DNA from: Roseiconus nitratireducens
Lineage (GTDB): Bacteria; Planctomycetota; Planctomycetia; Pirellulales; Pirellulaceae
Direction of reading: 5' to 3'
DNA: 64,000 nt
Assembly (NCBI RefSeq): GCF_008629675.1
Contig: NZ_VWOX01000004.1
Location: 558,001-622,000, forward strand
In this document: positions 27,078-35,468 of the stretch, piece by piece
Layout of the letters: every line of letters starts with the position of its first letter
How positions within the stretch are numbered: the first letter of the stretch is position 1
Notes under the pieces: generated by a model
Seen by the model: the letters and a program-made list of their open reading frames with translations, nothing else
Databases searched by the model: none
What the model was told of the DNA's origin: nothing
Position numbers and translations under genes: made by a program

Positions 27078-27379
27078 TGGCTCGTCGAACTGCCGGGACT
27101 CCGCTCGGGCGGGTGAAGCCTCGTCCCGCCGGCCTGTACGTCAAAATGATGTCGCGAACGTCATCACCCTGATCACAGGCGGCATCGGCCGGGGGGAAGT
27201 CCTGAAAAGCTTGCAAAATTTTTTTGCCCACGTGTTTCACGCGGTTTTCACGGATCCTTGAAGCGGCGAACGCCAAAAGAGGCATGGCCGATGCAACTCT
27301 TTGCAGCGTGCGGGAGATGCACCAGACACTCTCCCAACGGAACAATCCATGACGCCTCCAACTCGGAAGGACCAAACCC
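27078..27379. other. Intergenic stretch without a recognised gene
   Basis: 302 bp. A GGCGGG ... CCCGCC inverted repeat lies near 27108-27140 without a T-run, so it is at best a weak terminator for the sulfatase gene. The remainder precedes the small secreted protein gene and presumably holds its promoter. No ORF or RNA was recognised. Confidence 0.5.
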
Positions 27380-27712
27380 ATGAAACGCTTTCTCAAGTAC
27401 CTTGCCATTCCCCTGTTCGCCTTCGCCCTGGTGTTCGTCACTGGTGACCGAAACGCCAACGCTGGCGGCTTCAGTTTGAGAATTGGGGGATTCGGAAACC
27501 CGTACTACTCCCGCGGGTTTTCCATCGGCAACAACTATTACCCGCGGACCTACCGCTCCTATCGGTACGGTGGTGCTTATCGTCACTCGTATCGGCCCCA
27601 CTACGACTATCATCCGCCGTCCGTCTACCGACACGGGAACCACTACGATTACGTGCCGGGACATTACGACTTTCATCAGGGTGGACATCACGGCCACCAC
27701 GGACATCACTAG
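27380..27712 (+). CDS. Small secreted Tyr/His/Gly-rich protein
   Basis: 110 residues. A clear signal peptide (FLKYLAIPLFAFALVFVTGDRNANA) precedes a low-complexity mature part rich in Tyr, Arg, Gly and Pro. It ends in a His-rich tail (HQGGHHGHHGHH) that could bind metal. Such short Y/H-rich exported proteins recur in planctomycetes; their role is unknown, with cell-surface or metal-binding functions possible. No cysteines in the mature part. Confidence 0.7.
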   Translation: MKRFLKYLAIPLFAFALVFVTGDRNANAGGFSLRIGGFGNPYYSRGFSIGNNYYPRTYRSYRYGGAYRHSYRPHYDYHPPSVYRHGNHYDYVPGHYDFHQGGHHGHHGHH

Positions 27713-27804
27713 GCCTGGCCTGAAACGTCCAAAAGACCTCGTCGCAGCCGTCGCCAAGCGCCGGCTGCGTGCGCGTTCGAAGCCGTGGCGAGGGTGTCGA
27801 TTGA

Positions 27805-27932
27805 CTGGACAGCACCACTTCGGGAGAGCCGCGTGGCGTTAGACGCGGGTTCTCTCGCGTCAATCGGCGGCGAGCGCCTTGCCGCTCACAGCACTGCAAA
27901 TCGCAGTCTTCTTGATTGAAAACGCTGCCCCG
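27805..27932 (+). repeat. MITE-like element, copy 2
   Basis: 128 bp from CTGGACAGCACCACTT to GAAAACGCTGCCCCG, with internal GAGCCGCGTGGCG and CCTTGCCGCTCA blocks shared with the other copies. The right end stops directly at the TAG stop codon (CTA at 27933-27935) of the minus-strand propeller gene. Flanks are TTGA and CTAG, so no target duplication is retained. Confidence 0.8.
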
Positions 27933-30900
27933 CTAGCGCAACGTCTTCAGATACGCCACCAGATCACGAACCTCCTGGGCTGACAACACGTCGGTCATCG
28001 TGGGCATCAGCGAGACCTTACGCTCCGCCACCTCTTCGATCTGATCGGTTGGAATCTGGATCTCCGTTCCGTCCTGTGTCAGCAACATCGTCGATTCATC
28101 GGTTTCCGAAACGATCACCCCCTGAGCCACCGAGCCGTCGGCCAGCAGCAATGTTTGCGTGTTGTACTTGGGCTCGATATCTGCACTGGGCAAGACGATA
28201 GCGCGCAGCAAGTGGTCTGCGTCCCGCTGCCTCGCGATCTTGGTCAATTCCGGCCCGATCTCACTGCCTTCTTTCCCGACTCGGTGACAACGGACGCACT
28301 GGGCACGGACGTCGGTGCGGAACATCTGCTCTCCGCGCCCAGCGTCGCCTCCGTCCCGGGCGAAATGAAACGGAATCAGATTGGCCGACTCGACGGTCTG
28401 CAACTCGGGTAGCTGCTGAACCGCATTCCAGCGATCTTCCACCATCGGGTTTTCGGCGGCCCGACTTTGCAACGCTTGCCAGACGTCCAAACGCAAACCG
28501 TTTGGCAACTTGCCGGTCAGAAAGTCCTTCGCCAAATCGTTGATCGCCGCATCGGCTTTGGCGGTCCCCAATTCCGCCAGCCCAGAAACGCACGCCTGGC
28601 GAACCGCCAGACTCTTGGCTTTCAATTGTTGTTCGATCACCGCGCCGGCGCGTTCCGGCGAGACCTGAACGAGTAATCCGATCGCACGACTGGCAATCGC
28701 CGGCGACGGATCCTCAGCAAGCTCTTGCAGCAGCTCCGCCGCTCCGGAACCGGCCTCGGCCAGAGTCTGCATCGCTTCCATTCGCAAATCGTCAGGAAGA
28801 GACCGGTCGGTGGCCATCGCTCCGAGGGCTTCGCTGGACAAATCGATCTTGAGCTGCCGCGACGCCTGGACCGCGGCGATCCGCAGGGGAGTGTCACTGT
28901 CGGTGACCAGTCGGGCCAACAAAGTCGCGCAGGCATCGCGATCGATCTCACGTCCAGGCTCGTAGGCCCTGCGGCGACCGTCAACTCGATCCAACAGAGG
29001 AGGATCCATCCACTGGCCGAGTGCCTGACAGGCGTTGCGTCGCATCGCGATCGATCGACCAGCGTCGGCAGCAAACGCCATGACCGCTGCGGCTCGCGCC
29101 GAAGATCCCAAGCGAAAATTCGCGTTGATGCTGCGGAGAACCATCGGGGTTGGCCGAGATTGCGTTGCGTTCAAGGTGGATGCGAGCGCGCCCATCGCCT
29201 GTGGAATCGAGCGGTCGTCGTGAATCGCACGCGCCGCTTCGGTGGCGATATGGTCCGAGGGGTCATCCAAAAACGCCGCGATGAGCGGACTTTCCTGACG
29301 GCGTAGTGCCAATGTTGCGCACAGACGTCGACTCTCCGAATGGCTTTCCGCTTGGTCGGCCAAGGTTTGCGCGTCGCTGCAGGCCGCCAATCCCGTCACC
29401 AGGGCGTGTCGCAAGTAGTGCTGATGCTCCTCCAAAGAATCCGACTGCCGCAGCAGGACTTCGGTCGCATTGCCGCTGGGTTGGCGTCCCAACGCCAGCG
29501 CCGCGTGAATCCGCACGTGCGGGTGTTCGTCATGAAGCAACGGAATCAGGACTTCCGGATCACTCTCGTTGATCTCTCCCAACGTCTTGGCCGTCTGGGC
29601 CCGGATGATCCAGTCCGGATCGTTCAGATAATCATTCAAGCCACTCGGATCGACCCCGCCGGAGCGTGACAACTGTCCGAGGCCCCAGATCGCATGCAGA
29701 CGGGCGAGTTGGAGCGCCTCAGGATCGGCCGCGACAGCTTGCAACAGGTCACCGCGCTCGCGTCGCACCAAAGCGAATTGGGCCCGCAGGCGGACCCGTT
29801 GATCGACGTTTGCCAGTAGCCGGACAAGGTCTTCCGCCGTCAGCGTGTCCAATCCCGATGAAAGCAGGGCGAGAGCAGATTCGCGATCGTTCCTGTCCTG
29901 CTCCGACAAGGCGGAGGGCGGGACGTCAATCCGAATCACGCTTCCGGATTGGTTCAACGGATACCCGCCTCCCCAATCGACTCCGTACAGACCGCCGTCG
30001 GGACCGAACGCGATTCCCACGATCGGGTCGCCGCTACCGATCACGTGCGAGTCAACCATTTGAAAGGAATCGCCGTCGACCTGCGTTCGAAACGCGTACT
30101 GCGAACCGTTGGGCGCGCCAGTCAGAAAGAAGTAGTCACGGTACGCTGACGAAAGCGCCGCCCCCGGGTTGAATTTGAATCCGGCTGGACCGTCGTAGTA
30201 GTGACGGATCGGCGGGATCAGATAGGCGGGATGATCTTCCCCCGCGAGTTCCCACAGCTTTTCATCGGTCCAGGGATTGTATTGATCCCCGCGATACTGG
30301 TAATTGCATCGCCAACCGGCATCCATTGCGTCGACGATCCAAACGAAACGCTCTTGTTCCTTGGGCTGATCCGCATCGTTGTCGACGCCAAAGAGATTCC
30401 CGTATTGGTCGAACGCGACTTCCTGCACATTCCGCAGACCGTGCGCAAAGACCTCGAAATCAGACCCATCCGGGTTGCACCGCAGGACGCCGCCCTGGTT
30501 TGGAAAGTCGAACACGCGACCATCGTCCGCCGTGACGTGAATCCCCTTGTCACCGATGGACCAATAAACCTTTCCGTCGGGGCCGACCGTCAATCCATGC
30601 ATGTCGTGTCCCGCGTACGCGATGTGCAATCCGAATCCGGTCGCCATCACTTGCCGCTCATCGGCCACGCCATCACCGTCGGTATCGGTCAATTTCCAAA
30701 CATCCGGAGCGATCGTTGCCCAAACCGATCCGTCCCAGTGCATCACTCCAGCGGCGATTCCAGTGACTTCGCTTTGAAACCCTTCGGCAAACAGGTTGAT
30801 AGCGTCCGCCCGACCGTCGGCGTCCTGATCGACCAGGCGGTGGATGCGTTCACTGATCACGGTCAAATCACGCCAGTCATGCTGCCCATCCTGATTCACA

Positions 30901-31307
30901 TCTTGCACATGTTCCGCCTGGCGTTCCTGGTCCCCACCGACCGCCAGGACGCGATGCAAGAATTCGCGTTTGGCCTCCACACTGTTCAGGCCGACGTCAT
31001 CGGGAATCCAATCCTTGTGCATCCGAATATCCAGATCCTGGATCTTTCGGCGCTGCGTCTGGGTCACGTACACGTCACCGTTATCAGCCACGCTGATGGC
31101 GACGGGATCGGGGACGTTGATTGCTCCGCTCCAACGCTCGTATTTCAACGGCACCCGCCCGCCCCGCCCAGGATCAAGGACCGGCTCCGGATCTGCCGGT
31201 GATGGATCTGCCGGTGACTGGGCACAGGCGGTCACCGCGATGGGAGGACTGGACAACACTCCGACAAGCAGCAGCCGGAACAGGAAGGACAAACGGAAGT
31301 TGGACAT
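27933..31307 (-). CDS. PVC-type membrane-bound dehydrogenase: beta-propeller, HEAT repeats, haem c
   Basis: 1124 residues. A signal peptide ends in VTAC (C28), a possible lipobox. Residues 45-470 form a glucose/sorbosone-dehydrogenase-like beta-propeller (GLTVGPDGKVYWSIGDKG, GIAFGPDGGLYGVDWGGG). It has two Ca2+-loop-like insertions (DVNQDGQHDW, DTDGDGVADE). Residues 490-960 are HEAT repeats (VLIPLLHDEHPHVRIHAALAL). The C-terminus is a cytochrome-c domain with CVRCH at 1004-1008 and a distal Met in SLMPTMTDVL. This is the widespread planctomycete/verrucomicrobial architecture; oxidation of a sugar or alcohol with electron transfer to haem is inferred. It faces MITE copy 2 at its stop codon. 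Confidence 0.85.
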   Translation of the reverse strand: MSNFRLSFLFRLLLVGVLSSPPIAVTACAQSPADPSPADPEPVLDPGRGGRVPLKYERWSGAINVPDPVAISVADNGDVYVTQTQRRKIQDLDIRMHKDWIPDDVGLNSVEAKREFLHRVLAVGGDQERQAEHVQDVNQDGQHDWRDLTVISERIHRLVDQDADGRADAINLFAEGFQSEVTGIAAGVMHWDGSVWATIAPDVWKLTDTDGDGVADERQVMATGFGLHIAYAGHDMHGLTVGPDGKVYWSIGDKGIHVTADDGRVFDFPNQGGVLRCNPDGSDFEVFAHGLRNVQEVAFDQYGNLFGVDNDADQPKEQERFVWIVDAMDAGWRCNYQYRGDQYNPWTDEKLWELAGEDHPAYLIPPIRHYYDGPAGFKFNPGAALSSAYRDYFFLTGAPNGSQYAFRTQVDGDSFQMVDSHVIGSGDPIVGIAFGPDGGLYGVDWGGGYPLNQSGSVIRIDVPPSALSEQDRNDRESALALLSSGLDTLTAEDLVRLLANVDQRVRLRAQFALVRRERGDLLQAVAADPEALQLARLHAIWGLGQLSRSGGVDPSGLNDYLNDPDWIIRAQTAKTLGEINESDPEVLIPLLHDEHPHVRIHAALALGRQPSGNATEVLLRQSDSLEEHQHYLRHALVTGLAACSDAQTLADQAESHSESRRLCATLALRRQESPLIAAFLDDPSDHIATEAARAIHDDRSIPQAMGALASTLNATQSRPTPMVLRSINANFRLGSSARAAAVMAFAADAGRSIAMRRNACQALGQWMDPPLLDRVDGRRRAYEPGREIDRDACATLLARLVTDSDTPLRIAAVQASRQLKIDLSSEALGAMATDRSLPDDLRMEAMQTLAEAGSGAAELLQELAEDPSPAIASRAIGLLVQVSPERAGAVIEQQLKAKSLAVRQACVSGLAELGTAKADAAINDLAKDFLTGKLPNGLRLDVWQALQSRAAENPMVEDRWNAVQQLPELQTVESANLIPFHFARDGGDAGRGEQMFRTDVRAQCVRCHRVGKEGSEIGPELTKIARQRDADHLLRAIVLPSADIEPKYNTQTLLLADGSVAQGVIVSETDESTMLLTQDGTEIQIPTDQIEEVAERKVSLMPTMTDVLSAQEVRDLVAYLKTLR

Positions 31308-31479
31308 CGAAGTTGCGACCGGGGCGTCGAATGATTCAAAGGGGAGAAACCCCGCTAGTTTAGCATGCGTCCCCTGATCGCACGATCACCACTTCGCCCA
31401 TGCGTGCCGCCAGCGAACGAGTGAAACAAATGGCGTCGATCGCAATGGCCCAAACAACGCCTGGTCGAGTTCGGACCGG

Positions 31480-33081
31480 CTACGGCATTGGCCTTCGCCA
31501 ACGAACATCTTGCAACCACTCGGGTTTCTGCCGGGTCTCCTCCATGGCCGTGCTTTGGTCAAAGTGCGGGTTCTTCTGGGGGACCTCGCAACCGACTTGA
31601 TCCATCCAATCCCGCACCTGCTGCCGCAGCTTGGCCACACGCTGCGGCTGCTCGGAGGACAGATCCTGCTGCTCGCCGGGATCCGCCCGCAGATCATACA
31701 ACTCGGCTCGATATCCGGGTCGGTAGCGATGACCGTCGTCAACGCGGTCCCCGAAGAACTCGATCAATTTGTACTTGCCAACGCGTATGGAAACGCTGGG
31801 CGTCAATCCCCAGCGAAGATCATAGAACGGGTAGTATTGAAACAGCGGACGCTGGGCGAAATCCATGTCCCCCTGGTCGCTCAGCAACGGCATCAGGCTT
31901 CGGCCGTCCAGCGGGTGATCTCGCGGCGCCGTTGCCCCGGCGACTTCAAAACAGGTTGGCAAGACATCGATCACGTGGACGGGCGCCCGCACCACGGTGC
32001 CGGGTTTGATTCGACCTGGCCAACGCACAATCATCGGGACTCGGACGCCGCCTTCGTAGATCGACCCTTTACCGGCCCGCAGCGGAGCATTGTCGTACTC
32101 GCGCACTTCCACCGGAAAGATCGGACTCTCCGGATTCGGTGACGCAACGGATTTAAAATCCAGCTTCTCGTCGATGCCGCCATTGTCGCTCATAAAAATC
32201 ACGAGCGTGTCGTCCGCGATTCCCAACCGATCCAGCCGATCCATCACACGACCAACGCTGCGGTCGATGCACTCCAGCCCCGCCAAATAAACGGCACGGT
32301 TGGGCCCCACGTCTCCGTAACCCCGGTCACGGTACTTTTGCGTTAACGCGTCGGGCGCCACCACCACGCCGTGGATCATGTGGTGCGAGAGAAAACAAAA
32401 CCAGGGCCGGTCACGGTGTTTCTCGATGAAGGCAAGCGTTTGATCGGTCAATTGCGAGACACCGCGGTCGGCACCCGGCTGAAAATGTCGATCGGACAGC
32501 AGCGGTGGCGCGAAATCAAATCCGTACTCCCCCGCAGCTTCAGGATGCAGACCACGGTAGTTGCCGTCTTGATTGGACGTCAGGTGCCACTTCCCAAAGA
32601 TCGCCGTCGCGTATCCCGCCAAGCGAAGACCCTTGGCCAATGTGAACGTCTGCCGCGAGTAATTCTCCAGGAACATCGGTTCGGTCATTCGCGCTCTCGG
32701 ATACCCGTACCAACTGAGCACATGCCACAAGCCGTGCCGGGCGGTGTACTGACCGGTTAACAAACTGGCTCGCGTCGGTGTGCACTGGCTGGTGACGTAG
32801 GCATCCGTAAAACGGGCCCCCTGCTCCGCGAGCCGATCCAGGTGGGGCGTGGGCACGATCTTGCCTCCGTAGCAACCGAGGGTCGGCCAGCCCTGATCAT
32901 CCGTCAAGATCAACAGAATGTTCGGACGTCCGGGCGGACTGGCGACCAACGAGGATCCGCACAGCCACTGCGTCATGACGCCGATGGCAAACAGCAGGAC
33001 CGAAGTCGCCACGCTGCAAGGAAGAGGACAACCGATCAGCCGGCGGCGATCAGATTGTGTCACGGTGAAGACGGATGACAT
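31480..33081 (-). CDS. Type I sulfatase, secreted
   Basis: 533 residues from ATG 33081; the frame is open far upstream, but those residues are unrelated. A signal-like hydrophobic stretch (CSVATSVLLFAIGVMTQWLCG) precedes NILLILTDDQGWPTLGCYG. The formylglycine motif is C100-T-P-T-R104, then ASLLTGQY. KWHL and SDNGG with an insertion before [21 protein letters not shown] are as expected for arylsulfatase A-like enzymes. Divergent from the RraA-like gene, with 240 bp between the starts that may hold a shared regulatory region. Confidence 0.9.
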   Translation of the reverse strand: MSSVFTVTQSDRRRLIGCPLPCSVATSVLLFAIGVMTQWLCGSSLVASPPGRPNILLILTDDQGWPTLGCYGGKIVPTPHLDRLAEQGARFTDAYVTSQCTPTRASLLTGQYTARHGLWHVLSWYGYPRARMTEPMFLENYSRQTFTLAKGLRLAGYATAIFGKWHLTSNQDGNYRGLHPEAAGEYGFDFAPPLLSDRHFQPGADRGVSQLTDQTLAFIEKHRDRPWFCFLSHHMIHGVVVAPDALTQKYRDRGYGDVGPNRAVYLAGLECIDRSVGRVMDRLDRLGIADDTLVIFMSDNGGIDEKLDFKSVASPNPESPIFPVEVREYDNAPLRAGKGSIYEGGVRVPMIVRWPGRIKPGTVVRAPVHVIDVLPTCFEVAGATAPRDHPLDGRSLMPLLSDQGDMDFAQRPLFQYYPFYDLRWGLTPSVSIRVGKYKLIEFFGDRVDDGHRYRPGYRAELYDLRADPGEQQDLSSEQPQRVAKLRQQVRDWMDQVGCEVPQKNPHFDQSTAMEETRQKPEWLQDVRWRRPMP

Positions 33082-33321
33082 GAGAAAGTACAACCGGGTT
33101 GATTGGAACGTCCATCTCGATGGAAGCGTGTGCCCGCGGCCGCGCGACCGACGATGCATCCACCCAATCACCAGCAACGCACCGCCCAAGTCAGCCCAGC
33201 AAGCGGGATGCTTGCGGGGGCATTTGGCGACACCTACCATGTTACGCGATGAGGCATCCGTCGTTCGTCGGAGGTGTTCAGTTCTCTGGGATGGCAGCGA
33301 CACAACGTGAGGAATGGCGAG

Positions 33322-34095
33322 ATGAGCGAGACGAGCGGGAAAGAGTCGGCTGCCTTGACGCACGCAGAACTGTTGCAACTGAAACGCTGGAACACACCGA
33401 CCATCTACAACGGTTGGGAACAAATCACCCATCGTGATCCCGCTGCCGATGCCTTCAACCTGGAAGAAACACGCGACTTCATGCCGCAAATGGGGCCGAT
33501 GGTCGGCTACGCCGTGACGGTGGTCATTGCTCCCAGTGACAAGCGGCACCGAGAAGCCAATCCCCAGGCATGGGAGGAATACCGACAGTATCTCGCGGAC
33601 GTCTCCGGCCCCAAAATCGTCTGCGTCCAAGACCTCGACAAGCCCCAGGTCATCGGCTCATTCTGGGGCGAGGTCAACAGCAACGCGCATCGGGCGCTCG
33701 GCTGCGTTGGCACCATCGTGGACGGCGGCATTCGTGACGTGGACGAGATGACGAACGCGGGCTTCAAGGCACTTGCACGGCGTCTGTGTGTGGGCCACGC
33801 GCACTCCCATCCGGTGCGGTGGAATTGCCCAGTCGAGGTTTTCGGCCGATCGGTTTCCCCCGGCGATTTGATCCACGCGGACAAACATGGTTTCCTGGTG
33901 ATTGAACGCGAGGAACAGGCGGGACTGCTGGAAGCCGCCCGATTCATGGACACCAATGAGTGCCAAACCGTCATTGCGGCGGCACGGAACTCGGCCGGAC
34001 AATCCTCCGACGATCTCCTGAAGGCGTTGAACGATGCCGGTCGCCGTTTCAAAGAAAATGCGCGCCAGAAGTTCGCGCGAGACGGTGAGTGGTGA
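33322..34095 (+). CDS. RraA-like / HMG aldolase family protein
   Basis: 257 residues. Conserved family elements are SNAHRALGCVGTIVDGGIRDVDEM, with R138 and D139 expected at the active site, and PGDLIHADKHGFLVI. The family includes 4-hydroxy-4-methyl-2-oxoglutarate/oxaloacetate aldolases and regulators of RNase E; outside enterobacteria an aldolase or decarboxylase role is more likely. The long N-terminal part (SETSGKESAALTHAELLQLKRWNTPTIYNGW) fits the sub-group used in sugar-acid catabolism gene clusters. The sialidase-like gene follows after 41 bp, so the two are probably co-transcribed and may act on one glycan breakdown product. Confidence 0.75.
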   Translation: MSETSGKESAALTHAELLQLKRWNTPTIYNGWEQITHRDPAADAFNLEETRDFMPQMGPMVGYAVTVVIAPSDKRHREANPQAWEEYRQYLADVSGPKIVCVQDLDKPQVIGSFWGEVNSNAHRALGCVGTIVDGGIRDVDEMTNAGFKALARRLCVGHAHSHPVRWNCPVEVFGRSVSPGDLIHADKHGFLVIEREEQAGLLEAARFMDTNECQTVIAAARNSAGQSSDDLLKALNDAGRRFKENARQKFARDGEW

Positions 34096-34136
34096 AACGC
34101 GGTGCAATTCCCTTCATCTTCCAATGGGCCTCTCCC

Positions 34137-35264
34137 ATGAAAACCTTGCTGGTAACCATCTTGCTTCTTTGCCTTTCGACAGGCGCCCTCTCCGCAGCGG
34201 ACACCGGCGACGTGACGGACGTGCGGGAGATCGACCGTCTGCCGCCCAACAGCATTTACAACAAGATCTGGGAACCGCACCTCGCCCGTTGGAAGGACAA
34301 TCATCTGGTCTGCTGTTACGGCCTGAATTTGGACGGCAAGTCGGACATGGGGGATATCGTGTGCTCGGTCTCGCGAGACGGCGGCAAGACATGGACGCCC
34401 CGTCGGATGGTGTTCGATCACGCGAACCGCAACGGCACTCGTCAATTTGCCTACAACAATTCGGTGCTGTTCCATCCCCCGGGACAAGACGTCATCTGGC
34501 TGTTTTGCATGCGTGCGCCGATGCACTACCGTGACAGCGAAAACGCCGATCTGGTTGCCGCCTACACCGTCGATGGTGGACTGTCCTGGCAGCACGTCGA
34601 ACTGTCGTTGGGGTATCAGGGACCCCTGATCATCGTGGCGGGAATCGAGACCGTCATGCGCAACGGTGTTCCGCACTACCTGTTGCCGGCCCACCGCAAC
34701 ACCTTGCGGCGCGACCGCCACGGCGACCGCCGGCAATTTGTCCTCGAAAGCAACAGCCTGCTGCGGTGGGACATGGCGGACTATGTCGACTACCCGGAAA
34801 ACACGCCGGTGTTTCTGCACGAAGGCAAGATCGCACGTTCGGACACCGGGGACGGGCTGAAGATCGTCATGCGCACCGCCGGAATGGCGAAAGAGCGTCC
34901 GCTTGACCCGCCGGTCGCGTGGTCGTCCCTCAGCACCGATGGCGGCAAGAGCTGGTCAACCGCGAAGCCGGAACCCGATCTCCCCAACTACCGAGCCAAA
35001 AGTTTCTTCGGTGTCGATTCCAACGGACAGCACCTCTACGTCTACAACGACAGTGCGGAGCGCCGTGGGCTGTGGTACAAGACCAAGCAAGAAGGCCAGC
35101 CATGGTCGCAGCCGCAGCGTTTCTACCACGACAACAATCGCAACAGTTATCCCACGTTGGTCGAAGCCAGTCCCGGTCAGTGGCTGGCCGTCTGGGACAG
35201 CTCCAACGATCCCGGCCACACTCGAACCTCCATTCGCTTCGGCCGCCTGCAAGTTGGCGACTGA
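34137..35264 (+). CDS. Secreted BNR/Asp-box sialidase-like protein
   Basis: 375 residues with a signal peptide (TLLVTILLLCLSTGALSA). Three BNR/Asp-box turns are visible: SRDGGKTW, TVDGGLSW and STDGGKSW, marking a six-bladed propeller of the exo-alpha-sialidase superfamily. In planctomycetes this family is broad; not all members cleave sialic acid, and the Arg triad cannot be assigned by eye. Upstream in the same unit is the RraA-like gene. Downstream is a palindromic repeat. Confidence 0.75.
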   Translation: MKTLLVTILLLCLSTGALSAADTGDVTDVREIDRLPPNSIYNKIWEPHLARWKDNHLVCCYGLNLDGKSDMGDIVCSVSRDGGKTWTPRRMVFDHANRNGTRQFAYNNSVLFHPPGQDVIWLFCMRAPMHYRDSENADLVAAYTVDGGLSWQHVELSLGYQGPLIIVAGIETVMRNGVPHYLLPAHRNTLRRDRHGDRRQFVLESNSLLRWDMADYVDYPENTPVFLHEGKIARSDTGDGLKIVMRTAGMAKERPLDPPVAWSSLSTDGGKSWSTAKPEPDLPNYRAKSFFGVDSNGQHLYVYNDSAERRGLWYKTKQEGQPWSQPQRFYHDNNRNSYPTLVEASPGQWLAVWDSSNDPGHTRTSIRFGRLQVGD

Positions 35265-35289
35265 CTGATTGCTCTTGTTAAGACGCTAA

Positions 35290-35377
35290 GCCACCGAGTT
35301 CACAGAGAGCACCGAGAGAGGAGTAGCAGCCGAAGCAACCGAACGGCTTACTCCGTGAACTAGACTTCCTCGGTGGC
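35290..35377. repeat. Palindromic intergenic element
   Basis: GCCACCGAG (35290-35298) pairs with CTCGGTGGC (35369-35377), and TTCAC (35299-35303) with GTGAA (35355-35359). The inner part is purine-rich (CACAGAGAGCACCGAGAG). It lies between the convergent stops of the sialidase-like and dimethylformamidase-like genes, so it may act as a bidirectional terminator or be a mobile palindrome. This kind of 'accgag...cacagag' repeat is common in several bacterial genomes. Confidence 0.65.
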
Positions 35378-35468
35378 AAAGGCTTGACGCAAGCGCCAGC
35401 CAAGCCTGGAAACTCGTCGCTCAAAACCGTTCGCTCTCCCCGAAAAACGCGCGGACGCGTTGTCGAAA

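Noticed and set aside
27078-27379. Hairpin GGCGGG/CCCGCC as a terminator
   Set aside because: No T-run follows and the loop is long; not strong enough to annotate as a terminator.
33507-34820. 437-codon minus-strand ORF across the RraA-like and sialidase-like genes
   Set aside because: It spans two supported plus-strand genes and shows no family likeness.
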